From positions 8,854,470-8,918,469 of the forward strand of contig OX459110.1 in assembly GCA_949775045.1 (NCBI GenBank): a stretch of DNA of 64,000 nt, in the 5' to 3' direction. A program made the position numbers and the translations under genes. Shown here one piece after another: positions 12,241 through 23,519 of this stretch. The notes below the pieces were generated by a model. The model was not told the origin of the DNA, ran no database searches, and saw nothing but the letters and a program-made list of their open reading frames with translations. Position 1 is the first letter of the stretch, and each line of letters begins with the position of its first letter. This stretch comes from Metridium senile (Eukaryota; Cnidaria; Anthozoa; Actiniaria; Metridiidae).

Positions 12241-13305
12241 ATACCAATTTAAATCAAATAGACTGCACTAGATTGCAAAACAATATGACTTTTATGCCCA
12301 AACTACGAATAAAATAGAAGGAAACCAGTCAATGATCCTTAAATATATTCATGCTTGTACGATATGATTCAGAACAGAGGAAAGAAACAAAGTAACAAAG
12401 AACAAACGAAAAGAAACTGGAAATATACAATTATTGTTTCCATAAAAATATTGCCACTTCAAAGGTTATTTAATGTATTTTGTTTCTGTTCTCTGACGAT
12501 GGATTAACGCCCAAACTATGGTCAGCGAGTAACGCTCTCTTTCACATTTGTTTCATATGGTGTAAAAGTTTAACACTGAATAGAAAATGTAAATGTAAAT
12601 TTAAATGAATTATAAATGTAAATGTAAATGTGTCCAAAGTGGGAGGGCCGGAGGGAAGGGAAGGGAGAGGCCAAGAAAGAATCCACTTTCTTGCATAGCC
12701 GTTGATATATATAGACATTTAGTGTATATATTGAGCGAGCTTTATACTCCATCAAGTAACATAAATATCGATATTCATCACTGGGTCGACTAAACTTGAA
12801 ACGTTTCGCCGGCGGAACCTCGATCAAGTGCTCGTTCCAGTCCATCACCGACTGTTGACGTCACATTCAAGTACAATCTCAAGGCCTTTTTCTTACAAAG
12901 GTTAGACTGGGTGCAGTTCCTAGCTACATTTACCTCAGGATTCAGCCGGAAAATAAGCTTTCAGTTACAAACTAGTACCGTACATGTGTACGGACGTGGG
13001 GATTTGAGGTGAGCGGGGAATATCATCGTGGCTGAGGAGAATAATCGGTCCCAGTCCCAGCTCAAAATTATGACCACTTTTAATATATTCGCATACCTCT
13101 ATGTACGGACTTTATGCTTCGAAACGAGTTCAGTTTACACGCCTTATTCGGTAAAATCAGACAACTTCACATCAAATGTGTCTTTTTAAAGTACAAACTC
13201 CCGTGCATAGAAGTATGCAAATACATTAAATGTGGTCATACTTTTGCGCGTCGCGCTGTAAAACAGGAAGCCCAAATAGAAGCTTAAGAGTGAAAAAAGA
13301 AGTTA

Positions 13306-13421
13306 CCTGCGATCGAGGAGGCTAAAGACATTGACGTCGACACAGCACAGTTTATACTAGGTGATGGAACTGTCGGTGCCTTGTATGGCACACTACGTGC
13401 ATCCGGACAGGCCAGCTGGGG
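13306..13421 (+). other. Orphan exon-like fragment
   Basis: One frame reads EEAKDIDVDTAQFILGDGTV followed by GALYGTLRASGQASWG, then a GTATGT donor at 13422. LGDGTVGALYG resembles the G-x-G-x-x-G nucleotide loop of protein kinases. No acceptor or neighbouring exon was found. Confidence 0.3.
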
Positions 13422-13849
13422 GTATGTATCTAATGAAACGTTGACTGTTAAGTGAGCATGACAAGTGCAGCGTCGGCGGTGAACACCTTAACTTTGTATA
13501 CTTTTTATTATTATTAATAACTAACAATATAGAAAAAAAAAACCCCACACACAATATTTACAATTAAAGAGTGACACAATAAATGTGACACACAAGATGA
13601 CTATATAATACGTTAATGTTGTTATTTACAAATAATAATAAACATGTTTGCATTGGGACTAGCTGTGTGAAAGACTGTATTTCTAGAGGCAATAAACCAA
13701 CAATTAAAGTAAAAATGATATAAACTAATATGAACTGCATATTCGGCGATGCTTCTTAGAAAAACAATTGGAGTAAAAATGTACGATAACTAGAGGTTTA
13801 ACTAGTGTGGACTGCGTCGATGTTTCTTAGAAAAATAATAGAGTAAGAA

Positions 13850-14280
13850 CAAGGGCAGATGATAATAATGATCTGGTGATTCCTGCAGTCAAATACAAGT
13901 CCTTGGAAGAAAATCGTTTTCTTATGCCGGACCAAAATTATGGAATGATTTACCAAAAGAACTAAAGACATGCAAAAACATTAACAATTTTAAAAAATCA
14001 TTAAAGACACTATTATTTAAGCAAGCCTACAATTTATAGTTTTATACTAAATATTCGAGTTTTGAACTTATTTGTAACATTTTTGTTTTCATGAAAATGT
14101 CTTTTTTTACAATATATTATAAATTTTATATATCATACATTATCCATATTATATAGTTTTTTATATATTGTAATATTTCTATCAATTTTTATTATTATGT
14201 ATATTGTGAAGTGTTATAGAATAATCGTTATATAACGCTATATAAATTCAAGAAATTATTAAATTATTATTATTATTAAG
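13850..14280 (+). mobile_element. 5'-truncated L2-like LINE 3' end
   Basis: Translation gives GPKLWNDLPKELKTCKNINN followed by FKKSLKTLLFKQAYNL and a stop, the usual C-terminus of such LINEs. The tail ends AACGCTATATAAATTC and (ATT)n. Confidence 0.8.
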
Positions 14281-14296
14281 AAACGAACATGTTTTT

Positions 14297-14403
14297 TATG
14301 CTTATGCTTATGCTTATGTCTGCTTATGTCAAGTGAAAAATAGAAGAAACTATGTTATGCTTGTGCTTATGCTTATGCTTGTGCCGGGTGCTTGTGCTTA
14401 TGC
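14297..14403 (+). repeat. CTTATG hexamer array
   Basis: Imperfect CTTATG/CTTGTG units in two blocks. Confidence 0.8.
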
Positions 14404-14433
14404 CTAGTGAAAACCAGCCTTTAAGAGTAAAAA

Positions 14434-14542
14434 TAGGCTCAGATTTCAGCCGTTGGGGTTTCGTGCGCCCGCGATACTCTCCCCCGTTAGTGGGGAGAGT
14501 ATCGCGGGCGCACGAAACCCCAACGGCTGAAATCTGAGCCTA
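14434..14542. repeat. Perfect 51-bp hairpin
   Basis: Arms 14434-14484 and 14492-14542 are exact complements around a 7-nt centre (CGTTAGT). The arms are GC-rich (CGTGCGCCCGCGATACTCTC) compared with the flanks. Such perfection implies a young foldback insertion. Confidence 0.95.
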
Positions 14543-14689
14543 GTGTAAAAAGCGATTTTGTATTTTGTAGGGTATTAATATTAAAATATTGATTTCCTAC
14601 ATTTCTTGGTATGTTGGTATCAGGATTCACTTAATTGCAAGAATGTAATTGTCACACGCGAAAATAACATAAGTAATTGAGCTAGAAAT

Positions 14690-14800
14690 AAATAAATAAC
14701 AAAAGAAAGAGTTCAGCTTGAGTGATCTTCTTAACTTTGTCTTTTAATTAATTTCTTTCCCACTAAATTACAAAAGTAAGGACAACGTTTTTGGAATTAG
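14690..14800 (-). repeat. Dispersed repeat, GAAGATCACTCAAGCTGA block
   Basis: It is the reverse of 11534-11660. With 15120-15210 (+) it flanks about 320 bp, so the pair may be the two ends of one element. Confidence 0.6.
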
Positions 14801-14906
14801 CTGTATACTCTGTTGTTATAATTGCATGTTTGCTTGGATATTCGAGTTCCAAACCCCCTTAACTTAGCCTGCAAAACAGGCGTTCTTTTGGGTTTGTAGG
14901 AAAAAT

Positions 14907-14978
14907 CAGATTTTGGGGTTCCTGTGTTGCTGTGATACCCGCGAGATCGACACAGGAAGCCCAAAATCCGATTTTGTG
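14907..14978. repeat. Inverted repeat, CACAGGAAGCCCAAAATC
   Basis: AAATCAGATTTTGGGGTTCC pairs with ACAGGAAGCCCAAAATCCG. Single arms of the same family occur near 8868 and 13264. Confidence 0.7.
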
Positions 14979-15119
14979 TGCTCATGTAGAAATGATAAAT
15001 GTTTCGATATACACCGAATACCAATTGGACCCACCACTTCATTATCATATTTTTTAATATTTATTATATTTTTTATTATATTTTTTTATATTCATATTTT
15101 AATTGACCACTATCTAAAA

Positions 15120-15210
15120 ATTATAGATAAGTGGGAGAGAAATTAATTAAGAGGCAAAAGAAGATCACTCCAGCTCAACTCTTCCTTTTGTTGTTTCTTT
15201 CTTACTAAAT
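15120..15210 (+). repeat. Dispersed repeat, GAAGATCACTCAAGCTGA block
   Basis: AGAAGATCACTCCAGCTCAA; third copy, inverted relative to 14690. Confidence 0.6.
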
Positions 15211-15244
15211 AACTAATGATTAATCTGATTAACAAAAAATACTT

Positions 15245-15445
15245 TACGGCCTCGTCTACACGAATCCGATCCAGCTGAAACCACATAGAAATATTTGCGT
15301 CCACACGAATCCTGTTGATCGTTTCCTATTCAAAAGTATGCGGTTTCAGTGACCGGATTCACTGGATTCGTGTGGACGATAGGCCGATTCGCATCAAAAA
15401 GTATGCGGTTTCAAAAGTATCCGGATCCGTGTAGCCGGGGTCTAC
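15245..15445. mobile_element. MITE, GTATCCGGATCCGTGT family
   Basis: GGCCTCGTCTACACGAATCC on the left and GATCCGTGTAGCCGGGGTC on the right; internal repeats of TATGCGGTTTCA. Same family at 47075-47270. Confidence 0.85.
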
Positions 15446-15496
15446 ATCTATCTCATTTACAATTCAAAACTCTGTGTATGTTCTTGTCACTACTGT

Positions 15497-15759
15497 TACA
15501 GTGCTACTCGCCGTACCGTAGTCACCTACAAAAACTTTTGATGAATTTTTGACATTATTTTGACATTTTTTCATCTCAATCTGACCAATTACAGACATCA
15601 AAGTATCTAAAGTCTCCGCCTCTGATCGATATAAACTCCGCCTCTCGATATAAACGTGTATCTGATTGGTCCGATTGAGATGAAAAAATGTCAAAATAAT
15701 GTCAAAAATTCATCAAATGTTTTTGTAAGTGACTACGGTACGGCAGGTCGCACTGTAAA
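15497..15759. mobile_element. MITE, TTTACAGTGCGACTCGCC family
   Basis: It is the second copy of the family at 53058, with the same palindromic arms (GTACCGTAGTCACCTAC on the left) and the same CTCCGCCTCTGATCGATAT centre. The right end reads GGCAGGTCGCACTGTAAA, slightly diverged. Confidence 0.9.
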
Positions 15760-15925
15760 GACCTTAGCGTTGAAGGTCGAAAGCTCACCTTAAAGAAATA
15801 AAAAGCCAGAGAACGTCAAACTTATCATGTATAATCCTGGTTTCGACTCCATCTACAAATAAATAAATAATGTTCTTTTTTTCATGTGACAACATTCTTG
15901 CAATTAGGTGTATACACCTATTTCA

Positions 15926-16181
15926 ATAAACGTTGTCCATCTGGAATGGTTGATCTGAGACCGATAGGAATTGTGGGAGCTCGTTAAACTGCAAATGCAC
16001 TATTATAATCACGCTGGAATATTAATGATTACTTCTGAAATACTGTTATCTGTAATTCAGCACCATTCATTCACATGTCAGTGTGATTAAAACAATTTAT
16101 TTGGAATTTAATGAGCTCCCACAATTCCTATCGGTCTCAGATCAACCATTCCAGATGGACAACGTTAATTGAAATAGGTGT
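15926..16181. mobile_element. Foldback element, ACACCTATTTCAAT ends
   Basis: Arms of about 60-70 bp (CATCTGGAATGGTTGATCTG and complement) are bounded by CACCTATTTCAATAA and its complement. It abuts the related element at 16182. Confidence 0.88.
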
Positions 16182-16440
16182 ACACCTAATTCAATAATCG
16201 TTGTCGCGATAAAAACTACAGTCCACACTCTTAAGCCTGCTAAGGTTGTCGGTAATACCAACATAATTTGAGATTTATTAGACGTTTTTTCAAGAAATAT
16301 ATGTTTCATCATCTATACCACTGCAACAACTTGTTATGGTTATGAATAAATCGATAACAAGAGAAGAAATACCGAAATCCTTTGCAAGCTTCGGAGTGTG
16401 GACTTTGATCGCGACAACGAATATTGAAATAAGTGTATAA
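16182..16440. mobile_element. MITE, ACACCTATTTCAATAATCG family
   Basis: Left CACCTAATTCAATAATCGTT and CAGTCCACACTCTTAAGCC; right arm has complementary GGAGTGTGGACTTTG and TTGAAATAAGTGTA. Other copies at 22170, 24352 and 48515. Confidence 0.88.
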
Positions 16441-16949
16441 TTTTTAGTCAATTGGCATTCAGTCAATATAGGATTCACAAAGCGGAACTGACAAGGATAA
16501 GTACGTCTTCATAAGAGTCGTTAGAGAATTTTATACACCCATTCTAAAAAGGTTGGTAAAGGTTTTGTTGCTTGTTGCATACCAAGCCCGAAATGCACTA
16601 TGGATGATATGAATTCAAGTAGCGAAAGGTCACAACAATTTGGGATTTTTTCAAAGAGTGTCTGCAGGGGTTTTCAGCATATTTCATTCTATGCTTATAC
16701 TATTTACATCGGAATATAACAAAGTTGGCATAAATTTACATTAAAAAATAATATGTAACTTGGACAACAAATTTTCTCTGCTGCTCTATCAGCAATAAAA
16801 AAGAATAAAAACAAAACGCAAATGCCTAAAATTAACCGAAATCGTTGCTGTCTCGAGGCGCCATCTTGGAAATGTTCGTTTTGACAAATAACCCTTTGCG
16901 CGCTTCAAATGTCTTCAAAGCGAGATCACCTAGAAGATACTAATGAGCT

Positions 16950-17085
16950 TGGTAAGCAACAAGCAGCATGCAAACAAGCACCATGGAACATGTAACAAGC
17001 AACAAGCAGCATGCAACATGTAACAAGCAACAAGCACCATGGAACATGTAACAAGCAACAAACAGCATGCAACATGTAACACTGA
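16950..17085 (+). repeat. 28-bp minisatellite
   Basis: AACATGTAACAAGCAACAAG recurs about four times, alternating CAGCATGC and CACCATGG. Confidence 0.82.
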
Positions 17086-17536
17086 AAACTTCACCAATAG
17101 CTGTTATGGCAAGCTGAGTTCTTGTTTTGTTCTTTGGAGTTTCTAGAAACTACGTCTTTGTTTTATATCGACCTTGTATACGATTCAATCAGGATTGGGA
17201 CCTCGAAACGTGACATTTGACTTTTGAGGGGGGCTGGAAGATTTCAAACTGAATGCATTTCCTACAGCCACCCAAGCAAAAAAACAAAATCTGCGCATGA
17301 TTAGTTCTGAAAAGAAAAAAAAAATTCTGCAACGTAAACGGAATGTCTTGCATGTTGGTTAGTGAGGAAAAATACTTCCAAGAAGAAATATTCTAGCCCC
17401 CCTCACAAATGTCAAATCGTTTGCCCCTTATAAGGAAGCCGATAGATCTAGACAGTTCCGTAAGGCCTCATAGACCACAGCATCTTCTCAAAGTTTGTAT
17501 AGTCGGAGTCTGCGATTCGGATCAATATTCAGTCGA

Positions 17537-18140
17537 TACGAGATTTGTCATGTTGACAAGCTGTTCTTGTCTCTAAAGAGATGTCACCCTAAAGTTTTAC
17601 TGACTCAGGAACTTGTTATTGTACTCGGCGATTACGATTCGATCAAGATTGGGTGAATACGAGATTTGTCGCATTGACAAGCTGTTATTGACTGTGAATT
17701 GCTCTCACCGTAAAGTTTTATTGACTCAGGAACTTGTTATTGCATGTACTCGGCGAGTGCGATTCGATCAAGACTTGGGTGAATACGAGATTTGTCTTCA
17801 GTTGACAAGCTGTTATTTTACCGTAAAGCTTCGCTGACTCAGAAACTTGTTTTTGTACTCGGCGTGTGCAATTCGATCAGGTGGCTCTAAATTTGGTGAA
17901 TACGGTCAATACGAGATTTGTCGCTTGGCAAAGTTTTACTGACTCAAGAATCTTCTTGTTTTCCTGCTCGGAGTGTGCGATTTGATAAGCAAAACGGGTA
18001 AATACGAGATTTGTCTCATACCAAGCTGTTTTGGGCTCTAATGACCTCCACAAGACATCGGTAACCGTTCACTGTAAAACTACTTTTGTTCTGACTGTGC
18101 GATTCGTTCCTGAAAAGGTAAATACGAGAATTGTCACACG
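17537..18140 (+). repeat. Tandem repeat upstream of the adaptor gene, with AP-1 type sites
   Basis: The motif ACGAGATTTGTC recurs about six times, spaced roughly 95-127 bp, each followed by a GACAAGCTGTT-like segment and a KGTACTCGGCG-like segment. TGACTCA, the consensus AP-1 (Fos/Jun/ATF-type bZIP) site, appears in four units at 17601-17607, 17722-17728, 17835-17841 and 17940-17946. The array ends about 140 bp before the first exon. Confidence 0.75.
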
Positions 18141-18201
18141 ATAAACAGTTATAGGCTGTATTAAAAGTTCTTCTAGAAACTCCAAATACCTCACCATCTT
18201 C

Positions 18202-18209
18202 TATAAATA
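18202..18209 (+). promoter_or_regulatory. TATA-like box upstream of the adaptor gene
   Basis: TATAAATA lies 72-79 bp before the ATG at 18281, a spacing that would give a 5' UTR of about 45-50 nt. The region is AT-rich, so chance is possible. Confidence 0.4.
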
Positions 18210-18280
18210 ATATTATTCTCTACGAAATATTAATATTCATGATTAGAAGTTGAACTGAAAGTTGTAAGTCAACAATCAGC

Positions 18281-18647
18281 ATGGAAGCGAAAGAGTTCAG
18301 AGCAAAACTTCTGGAAATATCGCGACATATAACGCCACACGAACTGGAAGAAGTTAAATATCTATGCACAGACTTTCTTCCAGAATGTCTCCTTGAAAAA
18401 GCAACTGCTTTGAGCCTGTTTCGAGGACTTGAGAAGCAAGGAAGATTAGGAATTGATCGGCTTGACTGCCTGATGTATATATTAGAAAAGGTAAATAGAC
18501 GAGATTTGACTGTGATGTTGAAAGACTTTCAGCGCTTGAGGGAAGAGTATCTGCTAGAATTACACGGTGAAAATGTGACGGATTCTTTGATAAATCAGCG
18601 ACAGTTTAATCAGTTTTACAACAGCAACAACGTGGCAGATTTTGTTG
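18281..18647 (+). CDS. Adaptor gene exon 1 (DED)
   Basis: It encodes residues 1-122. The ATG at 18281 is chosen because the DED begins at once and a TATA-like box lies about 75 bp upstream. The donor after GTT-G is GTAAGT at 18648, phase 1. Confidence 0.9.
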
Positions 18648-21600
18648 GTAAGTGTTGTCATTTTTTTGAGACAAAAGTACACATTTAGTTGTCTTAGCTT
18701 TATTCGCATGCAGAGTAGAGTGCATGTATTTGTTTTACAAACTATGAAATAGAATGGAAATTGTTACTTCCTTGTACCTTTTATTTAGTGGCCTTTTGAG
18801 CAGTTTATATTACTCATCATTCTCACAAACACCACGAAAACATCCGAAAACAAGGCCCGAAAACAATACATCGTTACAGCATGACTTGACTGTGATTAAT
18901 AGACACTAAATACTAATGATTACACAGTAGAAATAATATGTTTTATCGTGTCATCTCATAATTGAATTTACACTCTACTCTCACTTTACTATAAATGGAA
19001 ACTAGCGAGTAAACTATAGTATAGGCTGCGTCAGTGTTTGATATAAACGATAGGTAATATTATGAAATTTGTAACACCGTAAAAAATGTTAACGAAGGGC
19101 TCAAGCTCAACATTTTTTACGGTGTTACAAATTACATTATATTACCTATCATTTACATTATACTAGCCTGATTACAACTTGTATGCGGATGATAGTAAAT
19201 AGTAGCCACTAAATAGGAACTATTACGCATTAGCAATTTGTTTTTGTGCTCTACTCACTGACCTCGTTTAATTAATAGACACTAAATTGAAAACCAATAT
19301 TATTTTAATAGGTAGCAACAATTTTGGTTTTATTTCAAGGAACTAGACACTGGAAAAAACGGAACCATTTCCATGTTATGTAAATAGTTAGTAAATAAAT
19401 ATTTACATACTGTGTAAATGGCTTTACATGTTATTTACATACTAGAGTACAAACACTAAAAGTGTGCAATATAAATACCACTAAATACTGCTAAATTATG
19501 CAAATTCTTTTGTTCTCTATTGTTTAACCAACACTATTTAGTGGTAAATAGTACAAAGTATTGCACACTTTTAGTGTTTGTACTCCATTTACATAGGAAT
19601 TTACAAATTATTTATTTAGTATTTAACACTTTATATACTTTGTAAATGTACCTTGTAAATCAGTCCAAACTATTTATATAGTATGGACGTTTGTGGCTTT
19701 TTACCAGTACATTTTTTTGTGGTCTACCTCGTTATAATCTCTAATTTTTCTTGTCTTTGATAGTATATATATGCCATTCAATCAAAATGGATTTGATATT
19801 AATTACAATTCACAACATCATGTGTCTAGAGGTGCAAAGGTTTACATAGCACGTGACAACCTAAGGGACGGACCATTTGATTATCGAGCAAGGCCTTAAC
19901 ACTTAAAAAAATCGTGCATGACCACTCAAGGCCAAAAAAAAATATCGAGGATCTGTCAAAAACATATCTTGCAAACTGTATGTCCGGAAAAAAAATCGAA
20001 CAAACCGAAAGTTGGGACTCCTCCAATAAAAATTGATTTGATTTCATGGATGTAGTATTTGCACAGAGGACTTTGTTTTGATTTCTTTTTCTACGGTCTT
20101 TCTCATTCTAAATATTTGTCTTTGAAATACCTAAAGCGGAAAATAAGCTTAATTTATCGTACAGATATTGGTTGTACATTTTTAGCATTAGGTAATGACA
20201 TATAATTTTTACAGTTTTAACATTACAAATTAACCCAGACGAACGGGGGGAGGGGGCAAGAATAGGGGGGGGGGGGGGGGGTTGGTATTCGGTGGTATTT
20301 TTAGCATTAGGTAATGGCATATCATTTTTACCGTTTTAACATTGCAAGTTAACCCAGACGAACGGGGGGAGGGGGCGGGGAGAGGGGGTTGGTATTCGGT
20401 GATATTTTTAGCATTAGGTAATGACATATCATTTTTACCATTTTAACATTGCAAGTTAACCCAGACGAACGGGAGGGGGCGGGAAGAGGGGGGGGGGGGG
20501 GGGGTGGCATTCGGTGGTATTTTTAGCATTAGGTCATGACATATCATTTTTACAGTTTTAACATTGCAAGTTAACTCAGACAAACGGGGGGAAGGGCGGA
20601 AAGAGGGGGTGGTATTGGGATCCACAAAGGAAAGGATGGTGATTTGGTAGTCAGTTTTGTGTACTTTGTGTAATTAAAAGGATACTTAATCAATTGTCTC
20701 ACGATTGAGGTCATTGGTAGAAATACCGCGACGTTTCGACTGCAATCTGCTAGTCTTCATCAGGCGATGGTGTACTTTGTGTAGTTTTGCAACTTTTTTT
20801 AGTATCCACGAGAACGCTTCAAAAACTACATTTTCACTCCAGTAACGTTTTCAAAAAGTACAGATATTAGCTTAGTGTTTGTGAAATAATAAAATGGGTC
20901 ATTTTTGCACAAAAACCCACAGAAAATGTTAGAAAACTATTATTCTTCTGCTAACTACGTAAAGATGTGACAATTAATGTGGCATATACTGATTTATTAC
21001 GGTTGGTTTCAAGTGGCTACTTGAGGATAACTCATTATACGTTTTTTAATGGTATGGGCCAAAAAAATAATGAGTTTAGAACATTTCCTGACTTTCTATT
21101 ATTTAAAAGATTTCTAGCGTGTTTTTAAAATGAAGCTCTTCAAGTTTATAGACAATTTGACAATTGTAAACAGTCGCGTATTTCTTCCGTACTTCAACAT
21201 ACAGACAGCTAAAACCAGCGCTTCGTTGAGGACGTTTTACCATAGAAACCGGCAGAGGGTTTCTTGTTCTAGTATTTGTATTTATCATTTGTACGTCTGT
21301 GTTTTTCGTTGCTTCACAAACTGTCAAATTTACAAACGCTAAAGCAAGAAGAAATTAACCTCTGGTACCCGAGTAGGGACGTTTTTGCACTCAATTAAAA
21401 AAAATACAGCTTTATTTTCAAAAAGGTAAAAAATCTATAATCTAAAAAACATTTTTACCAGGTGAAAGCCCAATTTGGCATTTATCAACCAATAGTTGTG
21501 ATTCTATATCGTGATGAAAATTACCATAGAAACTAGAGGGTTTCTTGCTCTAGTGGAGCGATTATAGGATTCCCTGTCATGTTCACCGTGACTTGAAATA

Positions 21601-23478
21601 ACTGCTACAGTGAAACCCCTCTATACCGGACAGTGCTGGGACCGAGAAAAAATTCCGGTTTAGCGGGGGTTCCGGTATATTGAGGTTTTTACAATAACCA
21701 AAGAAAAATCAATTAAAGTATTTTTAAGTATAGACTAATTAAATGCCAAAAACACCAACAAAATAGCGGTCACGACTTTGCAAACTATCAATTTTTAGTA
21801 ATTTTAAACACTGTTCATTTTATATAGTAAAACAAAGAATTAATATTTAAAGAAATGAGTGTTTAGGTTACGTTTTCCGGATTATCGGGGTTGAATTCTA
21901 CTGTCAAATATGGTTTGGTACCGAAAATATCGTCCGGTTTCCGGAGTAGAGAGGTTCCGGTATACTGAGGTTAATTTTACAAAAGATATATGGAAAAATT
22001 TCCGGACCAAAGCTTTTGTCCGGTTTAGAGAGGATTCCGGTATATAGAGGGTCCGGTATAGAGGGGTTTCACTGTACCACGGTCCATGGTGCTGTGGTGA
22101 TCGTTAAGATTTCTTAGTAAATTTATTCCCTTAGGCTTTTAAGAACGAGAAATTAAGTTATACTAATTACACCTATTTCAATAATCGTTGTCGCAACCGA
22201 AGCTACAGTCCACACTCTGAAGCCTGCAAAGGATGTCGGTAATATGAACATAATTTGTTATATAGTTCACTTAAAAAAAAAAAATGTTTGTTTCATCGTC
22301 TACCACTGTAGCAAATTGATATCGTAATATAACACAAACACGTACGACCAAAATATGCTATAAATAAATCGATAACAAGAGTAGAAATACCGACATCCTT
22401 TGCAGGCTTCAGAGTGTGGACTGCAGCTTTGGTTGCCGGCGACAACCATTTTTGAAATAGGTGCATACTGGCACCGCGGTCCGTGGTGCTGCGGTGATCG
22501 CTAAGACTTCTGGGTAAATTCACTTATTGGGCTACCTACCTGTGTCCACGGACCGCAGTGGCAGGCTTTTTGATAAGACGTTTGGGTGACTGGGTATTCT
22601 ATAATCTAGCCCATTGGGATTTACGATTTGAAGGTGAAATAATATATTTTACTTAATTTATTTAAAAAAAAACTGATCAAAATGTCCGTTCAAAACTGGG
22701 ATATTTGACCGGTCAGGTACCAAAGTTGGCCGGTCATTAACCGTTGACCGTTATTAGGAACAGGGGAGGGAGCCGAAAATGATTAACTTTTAACATATAT
22801 ATATATATATATATATATAGTCACTATAAGATAAATTATAAAGTAACTATTTGAAAAACACATATTTTGATTGGTTAAGATGCGTGCTTTATGAGAGCAC
22901 AAAGCGCGCGCGTTTGCATGCTGATCAATTTGTATTTTATAAAAGAAATAAAAAACTTGCCTTCTGTGCTGTATGCAGTTATAAAGCACTTGGGGATTGT
23001 CAGAACACTCGAGAATATGACATATATATTACATTTCGGTTTTGCTTCAGTCAGCTTAGTCTTTCGTTTTATCGATTCAACAAAACCGAAAATGAACATT
23101 TCTTTTCACCCAGCTGAAGAGTTACTTTTCATGCAAAGTCCAAATTGAAATCAGTATTTAATTGTGTGGCATGGTTTAACATTTTAAATTAGTTTTTATT
23201 GAAGTGGTGTTATAATTTGACTTATAATATATAGATCCAACAACGCGGGATAATTTGACCCCATCGAGTGGAAGTCCAGCATCGAACAAGAGAGAATCTG
23301 GAGGTCAGTGTAAATGATAATTATGATAATGATGTTGATGATGATTTTTATTATGATAATAATTATGATGATAATGATGATTGATAATGGTGATGTTGAT
23401 GACGATGATGATGATGATTATCATTCAGTTATGATGATGATTATGGTGATGATGATTATGGTGATGATGATTATGGTG

Positions 23479-23519
<41 letters not shown>

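Noticed and set aside
12021..12317. Ser/Pro/Leu or Glu/Gly-rich frames
   Set aside because: Low-complexity purine-rich repeat read in several frames.
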